38,735 nt of DNA, from the NCBI GenBank assembly GCA_964641715.1, contig CAZXMB010000003.1:1-38735 (forward strand), given 5' to 3'. The first letter of the stretch is position 1. Every line of letters starts with the position of its first letter. Below the pieces are notes generated by a model. It saw nothing but the letters and a program-made list of their open reading frames with translations. It was not told the DNA's origin and searched no databases. Shown one piece after another: positions 1-7,741 of the stretch. The position numbers and the translations under genes are program-made. Origin of the DNA: CAZXMB01 sp964641715 (GTDB taxonomy: Bacteria > Desulfobacterota > BSN033 > UBA1163).

Positions 1-72
1 GGTTTGCAGGTGGCCAATCGGCCATGACCAATTAGTTTGCATTGTTAGGCAGATAGGCTTTGTCCATTTTAT

Positions 73-88
73 ATTAACTGCGGTTAAT
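73..88. promoter_or_regulatory. Inverted repeat just upstream of the Rrf2 gene, candidate autoregulatory operator
   Basis: A perfect inverted repeat, ATTAAC-TGCG-GTTAAT, ends five bases before the ATG of the Rrf2-family regulator. Rrf2 proteins bind as dimers to short AT-rich palindromes and often repress their own gene, so autoregulation is an inference from position and symmetry. No clear Shine-Dalgarno is visible between it and the ATG. Confidence 0.4.
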
Positions 89-93
89 TGTTT

Positions 94-546
94 ATGAAAA
101 TTACCAAAAAGGGGGAATATGCGATGCGGGCCCTGGTGGACCTTGCATTAAACTACAGGAAAGGGATGAGGCAAATTCAAGAGATTGTAAGGGAAGAAGA
201 TATCCCGGAGAAATTTTTAGAACAGATATTAATCATACTTAAAAATGCAGGTTTTATACAGAGCAAAAGGGGCATAGGCGGTGGATATTTTTTAAGTAAG
301 TCTCCTGATGAGATTTCGCTAGGTGATGTCATTCGATTGATTGATGGGCCATTGTCTCCTTTAGGATGTGTGGACACCAATCATGCGAACTGTCCAAAAG
401 AAATAACTTGTGGGATTCGTAGCGTCATGCTTGATGTAGCAAATGCGACAGCAGAAATTTTAGATCGTGTTACATTGGCAGATGTCTGTAAAAGGACAAG
501 AGGCATGAGGGAACGAAGGGCTCAAACCTTGATGTATTATATTTAA
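94..546 (+). CDS. Rrf2-family transcriptional regulator with three conserved cysteines (IscR/CymR-like)
   Basis: The 150-residue protein has the Rrf2 winged-helix N-terminus, with the opening KGEYAMRAL, the wing motif KRGIGGGY at about residues 58-65, and the DVIRLIDGP segment. Cys92, Cys100 and Cys106 sit where IscR-type members bind an iron-sulfur cluster, so it may sense Fe-S, redox or cysteine status. It is the first gene of a sulfur-assimilation block (YezD-like, YeiH-like, siroheme synthase, sulfite reductase), which suggests CymR/IscR-like control of sulfur supply. I prefer the ATG at 94; a TTG at 88 overlaps the upstream palindrome and adds only two residues. The family call is secure, the target genes are inferred. 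Confidence 0.93.
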   Translation: MKITKKGEYAMRALVDLALNYRKGMRQIQEIVREEDIPEKFLEQILIILKNAGFIQSKRGIGGGYFLSKSPDEISLGDVIRLIDGPLSPLGCVDTNHANCPKEITCGIRSVMLDVANATAEILDRVTLADVCKRTRGMRERRAQTLMYYI

Positions 547-607
547 TTTTTTAATCCGAAAGCCTGTTAGAAAGAACACCTCGGTGGATCAAGGAGAAAT
601 TAAAGGG

Positions 608-796
608 GTGCAAGAAATAATTGATTTTAAAGAAAACGAAAAAAGACTTCTTTCGCAAATTTTAAAAGCGTTAAAGAGTATCCGATACGGTTGCGTCCAG
701 ATTTACATCCAGGATTCCAAAGTGGTTCAGATAGATAAGACCGAAAAGATCAGGTTCGATAGGGAAGGATATTTAAAACTATTAGGTGGAGGGTGA
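608..796 (+). CDS. YezD-like small protein (DUF2292)
   Basis: This small protein matches the YezD/DUF2292 family. The recognisable core is KALKSIRYGCVQIYIQDSK followed by a VQIDKTEKIRF stretch. Family members are about 55-65 residues long and are often found beside sulfur-assimilation genes; their biochemical role is unknown. The GTG at 608 is preferred because AAGGAG lies at 591-596, eleven bases upstream, and gives 62 residues. A GTG at 584 would add eight residues but has no ribosome-binding site. It follows the Rrf2 gene by about 60 bases and is followed by a strong terminator, so the two probably form one short transcription unit. Confidence 0.8.
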   Translation: MQEIIDFKENEKRLLSQILKALKSIRYGCVQIYIQDSKVVQIDKTEKIRFDREGYLKLLGGG

Positions 797-850
797 AAGT
801 TATTTTCTGTAGGTAATTTTTAAAACCATTACGCTGACCAGACAACTGGA

Positions 851-886
851 GGCTAAAAAGACTGAAGTCTTTTTAGCCTTTTTTTT
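851..886 (+). terminator. Strong rho-independent terminator after the YezD-like gene
   Basis: A perfect 13-bp stem (GGCTAAAAAGACT at 851-863 paired with 866-878) with a two-base loop is followed by eight T residues at 879-886. It separates the Rrf2-YezD unit from the transporter and siroheme genes downstream. Confidence 0.92.
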
Positions 887-937
887 ACAGAGTGTAACTT
901 AATCATTCCCTTTCATAATTTTTAGGAGGTGACGAAA

Positions 938-1957
938 ATGGGAGAGTTGATAAAGAAAGGATTTAAGACAGAGGATTGGTTGGCGGTCTGGTTAGGTTTC
1001 CTCATTATTGCCCTGGTCTTAATTGGGGTGAGACCTCAGATGCCGACCTTTAAATGGACAACCGCAGGGGAATTCAGTACTACGGTTGCGGAATCGAAGC
1101 CCAAGCTCCAAACCTTTATTAAGGACGCCGAGACAAAAGGAGAGAGGAGCCTTGCGGTGGCTGCAACTAACTTGAAGAATGCCATTGACGGAGGTAATCG
1201 AGTCGCCATTCAAAGCGCTGCCAAGAAACTTGGAGAAATTGCAAAGACGGTCGAGGACCCTGGCCTCAGGAAAAAAGGGGGGGATCTCAGCAAAAAGCTG
1301 AGCGAGGGGGCCGGGGCCCTCGCCAGTAAGGTATTTTCAACGGGGAATATCCTCAAGTCTGTTTACATTGGAGTCGGATTTCTTGTCATCACCATGATTG
1401 GGATAGTGATGATGGGTGGTAAGGTGAGTACCTTTATCATAGGCTTCCCGATTGTCTATGGCCTCGCCTGGTTCTCTCAGTTCATCGCAGGAAATGCCAC
1501 AATTAACTATTTGGGATTTGAGTATGTCATCTTCGCCCTTCTGATTGGCCTCTTCATCAGTAATATCATCGGTGTGGCTGCGCTTCTCATTTCTATCTGG
1601 TGGGCATTGAAAAAGGGGAAGCAGTCCGGAGAGCGACCAAGTATCAGAGTGATCTGGGAACGGTTCCCCAAGTTTGTTCTCGGATTCTTGGTTTCTTCTT
1701 TCGTCTTTTCATTCCTACTCGATCCGAGACTCGTGAAAGAGACCAAGGGGATACTTAGTGGGGTCAGAACATTTTGGTTTGCTCTTGCCTTCACCTCTAT
1801 CGGGCTGGAAACGCGTTTCACGGAGCTTTTCAAAATGGGTGGAGGCCGGCCAGCTATCGCCTTTATTGGAGCCCAAACCTTTAATGTTATCTGGACGCTC
1901 CTATTGGCATATCTTCTCTTTGGTGGATTCATTTTTCTAGCGCCTGTAATTAAATAA
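938..1957 (+). CDS. YeiH-family putative sulfate/sulfite exporter, apparently lacking the central membrane region
   Basis: The N-terminus (EDWLAVWLGFLIIAL, first membrane helix), a soluble insert of roughly 100 residues, and the helix pair around residues 140-210 resemble the 'putative sulfate exporter' family (YeiH type). The C-terminal third, beginning near ERFPKFVLGFL, matches the end of the same family. Between ISNIIGV and the next helix, roughly 150-200 residues expected in the family, including its glycine-rich WFGGTIDTTG-type signature, are not present, yet the frame is open. This is either a real in-frame deletion or a compact variant. The ATG at 938 is seven bases after AGGAGGT (924-930); the upstream GTG at 929 lies inside that site. 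Role in sulfite or sulfate export is inferred from family name and context. Confidence 0.75.
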   Translation: MGELIKKGFKTEDWLAVWLGFLIIALVLIGVRPQMPTFKWTTAGEFSTTVAESKPKLQTFIKDAETKGERSLAVAATNLKNAIDGGNRVAIQSAAKKLGEIAKTVEDPGLRKKGGDLSKKLSEGAGALASKVFSTGNILKSVYIGVGFLVITMIGIVMMGGKVSTFIIGFPIVYGLAWFSQFIAGNATINYLGFEYVIFALLIGLFISNIIGVAALLISIWWALKKGKQSGERPSIRVIWERFPKFVLGFLVSSFVFSFLLDPRLVKETKGILSGVRTFWFALAFTSIGLETRFTELFKMGGGRPAIAFIGAQTFNVIWTLLLAYLLFGGFIFLAPVIK

Positions 1958-2027
1958 CGTTATTGAAGAGGATGAAATCTTTAAGAAAGAATCAAATGAT
2001 AAATCATTGAAATTTGAAAGGGATCAC

Positions 2028-3359
2028 ATGAAATTACATTATCTACCAATGGGTTTTAACCTGAAGGGGAAAAAGGTAATCGTCATTGGTGGAGGAGATG
2101 TGGCTTCAAGAAAGGTCCATAAATTATTATCGGCAGGTGCGAATATCACCGTCCTATCTCCTGTCCTCTGCCCTGACTTAAAAGAGTTATCCAACTCAGG
2201 GATGATCGAACACAAGAATTTGAGATTCTCTCCAGAGGCCCTGAGAGATGCGGATATGATCATTGCAGCCACCTCCTCTAAGGAGGTCAATGCGAACGTT
2301 TCAACTCTTGCACACGAAAGAAAAGTTCCTGTATGTGTTGTCGATGATCCATCCATTTCAGATTTTATCTTTCCTGCCACCTCCTCCTTTAGAGATTTCG
2401 TCATAGCCATATCAACGGATGGAAATCATCCTGGGATTTCTTCAAGGATTAGAGAATTTGTTGACGATCACAAGGACGAGCTCGAAATCAGGGTGATTTC
2501 TGGGAAACGTCATCAAGAGAAGAGAGAAAAAGGCGCTAAAGTCTATCTTATAGGGGCCGGACCAGGAAATCCAGAGCTTTTAACCATCAGAGCCCTTGCC
2601 TTGATTAAAAGTGCTGATGTGATCCTTAAAGATTACTCGGTCCCAAAGGAAATTATCAGATTTTCAGGTACCTCGGCTAAGGTGATATCGCTACGGCCAT
2701 CCGAAAATAGAGCCACCCATGGATCGAAATTTCGACAGCAATACCTCAACCAATTAATGGTTCGTTTTGCCATCGAGGGGAAGAAAGTAGTACGGCTTAA
2801 GAACGGAGACCCCTTTGTGTTTGGCAGAGGAGGAGAAGAAGTCGAATACCTTGTATCTCAAGGCATTCCCATTGAGGTTGTTCCGGGAATTACTACTGCT
2901 TTGGGGGCGGCAGCCTCCATATTTCTTCCGTTGACTCATAGAAAATTTGCCTCCACATTGACTCTGATTACAGGGCAAGAGGACATGGATAAAGATAGAG
3001 AAACAACCGATTGGAAGAAGCTTCCTAAGAATGGGACGATTGTCGCCTATATGCCGGTTAAAAATGTACAGGAGCTCCAAAGCCATTTAACCGAAGCGGG
3101 TTTCCCTGACGAGACACCTGTGGCCATTGTTGAAAAGGCTACCTATCCCTCTCAGCGGGCATTCCATTCTGTTCTCTCAAAACTGTCACAAACTGTGAAA
3201 GAAAACAGGATAGGTTCCCCTGCCATTATGTTCATAGGTGAAACGGCGAAAATTTCTTATATTGCTTTGGAATCTAACTCTATCACCCCTGTCTACCGGC
3301 TGGCAGGCTTCGCCTCTCCCAACAGGGAAAGGGAGGGAGTGAGGGGAAAATACATTTAA
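2028..3359 (+). CDS. cysG: Siroheme synthase: precorrin-2 dehydrogenase/ferrochelatase fused to uroporphyrinogen-III C-methyltransferase
   Basis: Residues 1 to about 165 are a Met8/SirC-type domain with the NAD-binding VIVIGGGDVASRKV motif and the FIFPATSS region. Residues 171 to about 415 are a SAM-dependent tetrapyrrole methylase with GAGPGNPELLT, RLKNGDPFVFGRGGEE, the VPGITTALGAAAS segment and PLTHR. The protein would convert uroporphyrinogen III to siroheme, the cofactor of the sulfite reductase encoded next. The first domain is about 45 residues shorter than in enterobacterial CysG, mostly in the helical region before the methylase. The last residues (after VYRLAG) are encoded by a dispersed palindromic repeat, so the native stop was probably earlier. 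ATG 2028 follows GAAAGG; TTG 2007 is less likely. Confidence 0.92.
   Translation: MKLHYLPMGFNLKGKKVIVIGGGDVASRKVHKLLSAGANITVLSPVLCPDLKELSNSGMIEHKNLRFSPEALRDADMIIAATSSKEVNANVSTLAHERKVPVCVVDDPSISDFIFPATSSFRDFVIAISTDGNHPGISSRIREFVDDHKDELEIRVISGKRHQEKREKGAKVYLIGAGPGNPELLTIRALALIKSADVILKDYSVPKEIIRFSGTSAKVISLRPSENRATHGSKFRQQYLNQLMVRFAIEGKKVVRLKNGDPFVFGRGGEEVEYLVSQGIPIEVVPGITTALGAAASIFLPLTHRKFASTLTLITGQEDMDKDRETTDWKKLPKNGTIVAYMPVKNVQELQSHLTEAGFPDETPVAIVEKATYPSQRAFHSVLSKLSQTVKENRIGSPAIMFIGETAKISYIALESNSITPVYRLAGFASPNREREGVRGKYI
3311..3348. repeat. Dispersed CTCTCCC/GGGAG palindromic repeat overlapping the cysG 3' end
   Basis: A CTCTCCC...GGGAGGGAGTGAGGGG tract resembles the CCCTCACCCC/GGGGTGAGGG elements at 21919-21955 and about 28650-28760. 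It is translated as the last residues of the siroheme synthase, which have no place in the methylase fold. Confidence 0.5.
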
Positions 3360-3373
3360 GGTAAAGGATAGGA

Positions 3374-5701
3374 ATGTTTGAACTGCCAGAAAAAGTAAGA
3401 AGAGATATCGAAGACTACAGGAAATATCTGAATGATTTTTTGGCCTCAAGAATGAGTTCAGACCGCTTCAAAGGAATACGTGTCCCTTGGGGAATTTACA
3501 GTCACCGGGGCGGAAAGATATTCATGAACCGGATCAGGATTCCAGGAGGATGGGTTGGACCAACTCAGCTCAGGGCGATTGCCCACGTTGCCCAAAAATA
3601 TGGTAACGGTGTTGCGCATCTTACAACCCGTCAGGACATTCAAGTCCATGAGGTGAAGATCGAAGATACCATAGAGGTGATTGATTATTTAAAAGAGGTT
3701 CAGCTTTCTCCCAGGGGAGGAGGAGGAAATACAGTCAGAAATATCACCTCTTGTCCTCTCTCCGGAATCTGTCCGGAAGAGATTTTCGATGTCAAGAATG
3801 ATGCGATCTCTCTCAGTGAATATCTTCTGTGCCAGGATACGTCATATAATCTCCCCCGTAAATTTAAGATAGCCTTTTCCGGTTGTGCAAAGGATTGCGC
3901 AGGTTGCTTAGCCAATGATTTGGGATTTTTGGCTCAATATCAAAACCATCAAAGGGGGTTTAAGGTATATGTGGGCGGAGGCATGGGGGCAGAGCCCCAA
4001 ATAGGTCAGTTGCTGGAGGAGTTTATCCCGGAAGAGGAGTTAGGCTACTGTGTCGAGGCGACAAAGAATGTATTTCATTGGAATGGTGATCGAAAAAATA
4101 AACATCGTAACCGCTTAAGATTCCTGATTGAGAAGATTGGCATTGCAGAATTTAAAGGCCTTTATGAAAAAGAACTTCAGAGGTTAAAAGAAAATGAAAA
4201 GATCGTTTTAAAAAAGGTAACCTCTGATAGAAAATTCTTCGGAGCCGATGGAGAATTCCATAAAATAGACGATGAGGAATTCAAAACCTTTCTTCAATAC
4301 AATGTCCGTCACCAGAAACAGAAAGGGTTTTCAAGTATCGAGCTACGTATCCCACAGGGAGATATCACGGCCAAAGAATTATCCGAGCTCGCAGATCTTG
4401 AAAAACACTTTGAAGGAATTGAATTTCGGACTTCTTTCAAACAGAATATCTTTATCTGCTGGGTACGTCACCAAGACCTATACCAGTTATTCTTAAAATT
4501 AAAGGGAATTCTTAAGGACTTTCTTTATCCCAATACCCTTTTGGATGTGGTCGCTTGTAAAGGAGCGTCGACTTGTAACTTAGGCCTATGCAATTCTCCC
4601 GGGTTAGCAAAAGAAATAGAGGGAATGATTAAATCGGAATTCATAGGCACAGACATATTTAAGGATCTTGAGATAAACATAAATGGTTGTCCGAATGCCT
4701 GTGGCCAACACCCCTTGGGGAAACTTTCATTTTACGGAATAGTGAAGAGGGGGGATCATCGCCCGGTTCCGTTCTATAAATTTCTATTGGGTGGAAAAAG
4801 AGAGGCGGAACACACTCGGTTGGCTCAGGAGATAGGGGCTCTTCCTGCAAGGAATGTCCCGAATTTCTTAAGGCTGTTCCTTAAAAGGGTCGATGAGATG
4901 ATCCATGAAAAAAAGGGGGCCCAAGGAATCGATGATCTCTTAAGAAACCAGGCAAGAGAGATTGCCATGCCCATCTTAAAAGATTTTTCCCAGGTCCCAA
5001 CTTATTCCAAAAATCGAGATTTTTACATTGACTGGGGTAAGACAAAAGAATTTTCTTTGGAAGGGTTAGGCCCTGGAGAATGTGGAGCAGGAGTGGTTAA
5101 TATGATCGAATCTGATTTGAAGGAGGCCGATGTGGCTTTGGAAGAAGCAGAGAGAGAAAGTTATTCTGCTAAGAAAATCAGGGAGGTTATATTTTTCTCA
5201 AGCCGGTCCCTTTTGGTCGTAAAGGGCCAAGATCCTAAAAACGAGGAAGAGGCCCTTTCCCTGTTCAAAACAAAGTTCATAGAAGAAGGGATCGCCTCAG
5301 ACCTCTATTCAAACATAGAGGATATATTCAAAAGCATTCATGGCGAATTGAGCATGGAAGAGAAAAGGGAAAAATTTCTTTATGCAAAGGGATTTCTATC
5401 ACATATCCATCAGCTCTATCATGAGATGGACCCTTCCTTCAATTTTCCCAGGAGAAGAGAGAGGACAGAAGGACCTATCGCTCATCATCTGGACTTAAAA
5501 GGGGCAGGTTGTCCGATCAATTATGTGAAGGCGAAACTATTCCTGGAGAATCTGAACCCCGGGGATGTCCTGGAGATCTTCCTTGACGAAGGCGAATCCA
5601 TCAATAATGTCCCTCAAAGTTTGAAGAACGATGGGCATGAAATCCTTGGTATCGAGAAGCAAGATAGTTTTTACCGGGTTGTAGTGAAGAGGTCTGATTG
5701 A
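3374..5701 (+). CDS. Assimilatory-type siroheme sulfite/nitrite reductase fused to a HEPN-like region and a TusA domain
   Basis: The 775-residue protein begins with the two-fold ferredoxin-type sulfite/nitrite reductase core: half 1 at about residues 30-260 and half 2 at about 305-520. Half 2 carries the siroheme/[4Fe-4S] ligands Cys395, Cys401, Cys439 and Cys443 (CX5C...CX3C). Half 1 also carries a complete set, Cys127, Cys133, Cys171 and Cys175, with identical spacing; canonical enzymes keep a full set only in half 2. Residues about 580-690 are helical and HEPN-like. Residues about 704-775 are a TusA-like sulfur carrier with GCP at 712-714 (Cys713). Inferred role: six-electron reduction of sulfite to sulfide, with hand-off of sulfur to the tethered TusA domain. 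It lies 14 bases after cysG, in the same unit. Confidence 0.9.
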   Translation: MFELPEKVRRDIEDYRKYLNDFLASRMSSDRFKGIRVPWGIYSHRGGKIFMNRIRIPGGWVGPTQLRAIAHVAQKYGNGVAHLTTRQDIQVHEVKIEDTIEVIDYLKEVQLSPRGGGGNTVRNITSCPLSGICPEEIFDVKNDAISLSEYLLCQDTSYNLPRKFKIAFSGCAKDCAGCLANDLGFLAQYQNHQRGFKVYVGGGMGAEPQIGQLLEEFIPEEELGYCVEATKNVFHWNGDRKNKHRNRLRFLIEKIGIAEFKGLYEKELQRLKENEKIVLKKVTSDRKFFGADGEFHKIDDEEFKTFLQYNVRHQKQKGFSSIELRIPQGDITAKELSELADLEKHFEGIEFRTSFKQNIFICWVRHQDLYQLFLKLKGILKDFLYPNTLLDVVACKGASTCNLGLCNSPGLAKEIEGMIKSEFIGTDIFKDLEININGCPNACGQHPLGKLSFYGIVKRGDHRPVPFYKFLLGGKREAEHTRLAQEIGALPARNVPNFLRLFLKRVDEMIHEKKGAQGIDDLLRNQAREIAMPILKDFSQVPTYSKNRDFYIDWGKTKEFSLEGLGPGECGAGVVNMIESDLKEADVALEEAERESYSAKKIREVIFFSSRSLLVVKGQDPKNEEEALSLFKTKFIEEGIASDLYSNIEDIFKSIHGELSMEEKREKFLYAKGFLSHIHQLYHEMDPSFNFPRRRERTEGPIAHHLDLKGAGCPINYVKAKLFLENLNPGDVLEIFLDEGESINNVPQSLKNDGHEILGIEKQDSFYRVVVKRSD

Positions 5702-5712
5702 CATAACGTTTA

Positions 5713-5741
5713 CCCCGTAAGACCTCTGGTCTCTTACGGAG
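5713..5741 (+). other. Intergenic hairpin between the sulfite reductase and ThiF-like genes
   Basis: CCGTAAGA at 5715-5722 pairs with TCTTACGG at 5732-5739, with CC/GG pairs above a short loop and a two-base bulge. No T-run follows, so it may act as an RNA-stabilising or partial termination element rather than as a classical terminator. Confidence 0.4.
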
Positions 5742-5783
5742 TTTGCCGATGGAGGAAAAGGGGATAAATGCCGGGGGTTTAAT

Positions 5784-6620
5784 ATGAATCTAAACGAAGA
5801 AAAAATTGAAAGATATAGCCGTCAGATCCTTCTGCCTCAGATTGGAGGTAAAGGCCAGGAGAAGCTTCTGGCATCCAGAGTACTTATTGTTGGAGTCGGA
5901 GGTCTGGGATCCCCAGTGGCTGCTTATCTTACCGGCGCAGGGGTGGGGACACTGGGGATTGTAGATTCAGACGAAGTGGAATTGAGCAATCTTCATCGAC
6001 AGATGATCTATTCTTCTGATGATATTGGAAAGAAGAAGGCGATGGCCGCCCAGCATCGTCTTCAAAGGATGAATCCCGACGTAAAAGTGGTTCCATATGT
6101 TTCGCGGTTGTCTTCAAAAAATATTATGGAAATTATTAAAGAGTACGATATCGTGGTGGACGGAAGTGATAATTTCCCCACCCGATACCTGGTTAATGAT
6201 GCATGTGTGATTGCCAAAAAGGACTTAGTTTTTGGTGCTTTTTTCAGATATGAAGGACAGGCCATGGTGATCAAGCCTGGAGAAGGCCCATGTCTTCGGT
6301 GCATATTCCCTTCACCCCCTCCGCCTGGATTGGTCCCTTCATGTCAAGAAGCAGGTGTGCTCGGAGCGTTAGCAGGTGTCATAGGATTGATCCAGGCGAC
6401 CGAGACCTTAAAGCTTATTCTTGGAATTGGTGAACCCCTTATTGGGAAATTCCTTCTATTCGATACCTTAGAGATGAGTTTAACGAAATTGAATACGAGG
6501 AAGGATGAAAATTGTCCTATCTGCAGCAAGAACCCATCGATTCGGGAATTGGTCAATTATGAAGAATTTTGTAAATCAAGTGCCTCACCCCGCCTTTCTG
6601 TCCATGAAGTGGACTTTTAA
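5784..6620 (+). CDS. E1-like adenylyltransferase of the ThiF/MoeB/HesA family
   Basis: The 278-residue protein has the nucleotide loop VGVGGLGSP (residues 36-44), the NLHRQ motif (69-73), the DGSDN motif (126-130), zinc ligands Cys170, Cys173, Cys244 and Cys247, and the ThiF-type cysteine Cys187 in SCQEAG. Such enzymes adenylate the C-terminal glycine of a ubiquitin-like sulfur carrier so that it can receive sulfur as a thiocarboxylate. There is no rhodanese domain. Its position after a sulfite reductase-TusA fusion suggests that it charges a ThiS/MoaD-like carrier with sulfur. The only such carrier in the window is at 24612-24851. Its stop codon overlaps that of selD on the other strand. Confidence 0.9.
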   Translation: MNLNEEKIERYSRQILLPQIGGKGQEKLLASRVLIVGVGGLGSPVAAYLTGAGVGTLGIVDSDEVELSNLHRQMIYSSDDIGKKKAMAAQHRLQRMNPDVKVVPYVSRLSSKNIMEIIKEYDIVVDGSDNFPTRYLVNDACVIAKKDLVFGAFFRYEGQAMVIKPGEGPCLRCIFPSPPPPGLVPSCQEAGVLGALAGVIGLIQATETLKLILGIGEPLIGKFLLFDTLEMSLTKLNTRKDENCPICSKNPSIRELVNYEEFCKSSASPRLSVHEVDF

Positions 6621-7669
6621 AGAACACATACATGAGGCTCGTTGCTGGCAACCACTTCTCCAACCTGAACAGCAGTTTTAACGCCTGCCCTTTTCAATTC
6701 AGTGACCAGCCGGTCGGCCTCGGCAGAAGGAACAGAAAGCAGGAGTCCTCCGGATGTCTGAGGATCGAAGAGAAGTTCTTCTTCCTCTCTTGAAAGCTCT
6801 CTGATTTTCCTAAAGAACCCTTCGGCCAATTTTCTGTTGGCCTTGTTGCTCCCTGTTGTTTCGCCCTTACGATACATTTGGAGGGCATTTGGGTAGAAAG
6901 GAAGTTTATCGTAAAAAAGATTGATCTGGACTCCACTTCCCTTTGCCATCCCTAAGGAATGGCCGACGATACCAAATCCCGTTATATCGGTGCAAGCATG
7001 AATATCAAAGTTCAAGGCAATTTCTATCGCTTTTTTATTGAGAAACGCCACCTCGTGAAGAATAACCTCGAGGTCACGCCACGGCAGTTTCTTGGAACGG
7101 CATGCATTAAACAAAACACCTGTCCCAAGAGGTTTGGTCAAGATCAAAACATCCCCTTCTTTGGCACCACAATTGGTAAGGATGCGATCAGGATGAACCA
7201 CTCCTGTAACGGCCAGGCCATACTTGGGTTCATTGTCATCGACTGAGTGGCCGCCTGCAATGGAGGCGCCTGCCTCAGAAACCTTGTCACATCCTCCACG
7301 GAGTATCTCTCTTAAAATACTCGCATCGAGTTTTTTAGTCGGATACATGACAAGATTTAGGGCAGTCAGAGGTTTACCTCCCATGGCGTATACGTCCGAT
7401 AACGCATTGGCACCAGCTATCTGCCCAAACCAATAGGGGTCATCAACCGGAGGCGTAATAAAGTCCACTGTACTGATTAAAGCCAGATTATCTGACAGAC
7501 GATAAACAGCCGCATCATCACTGGTCTCAAAACCTACCAGGAGATTTGGATCCTGAGAAGGCTTCAATGCTTTCAGCGCTTCCGACAGATCTGTCGGACC
7601 GATTTTAGCCGCTCAGCCGCAGGTGCGGGAGAGCCCCGTTAAAGTCTTCTTTTTTCTGAAAAACGCCAT
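6617..7669 (-). CDS. selD: Selenide, water dikinase (SelD), a selenocysteine-containing form with in-frame UGA
   Basis: SelD makes selenophosphate from selenide and ATP. A conventional reading starts at 7567 and lacks the catalytic N-terminus. Read upstream, the frame is open through one TGA (7615-7613) to an ATG at 7667-7669, preceded by GAGGTGA at the right distance. The encoded start is MAFFRKKKTLTGLSRTCG, then U (UGA, residue 19), then AAKIGPTDLSEAL. This is the SelD active-site motif with selenocysteine and the catalytic lysine (residue 22). The hairpin at 7581-7598 just after the UGA fits a bacterial SECIS. Downstream the ATP-binding and DFITPPVDDPYWFGQIAGAN segments are typical. Full length is 350 residues. 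It is the last gene of the yedF block and ends convergently with the ThiF-like gene. Confidence 0.93.
7581..7598 (-). promoter_or_regulatory. Bacterial SECIS-like hairpin immediately downstream of the selD UGA
   Basis: The palindrome TCCGAC-AGATCT-GTCGGA can form a 6-bp stem with a six-base apical loop. The stem starts 14 bases, and the loop 20 bases, after the UGA, and the loop has G at its second position. This matches the usual geometry of bacterial SECIS elements read by SelB. Confidence 0.75.
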
Positions 7670-7741
7670 AATTCACCTCGATCTTTACCCCCCTTATCCC
7701 TCTTTATAAACCTGCAGAAAAAGTAGGTACTGCTATTCTCA

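Noticed and set aside
11..24. Short inverted repeat TGGCC-AATC-GGCCA at the window start
   Set aside because: Five-base arms at the window edge without context; could be chance.
1507..1932. Minus-strand frame of 141 codons opposite the YeiH-like gene, and similar long antisense frames opposite the activase, sulfite reductase and hyu genes
   Set aside because: They are shadows of real genes, lack ribosome-binding sites and show no domain patterns.
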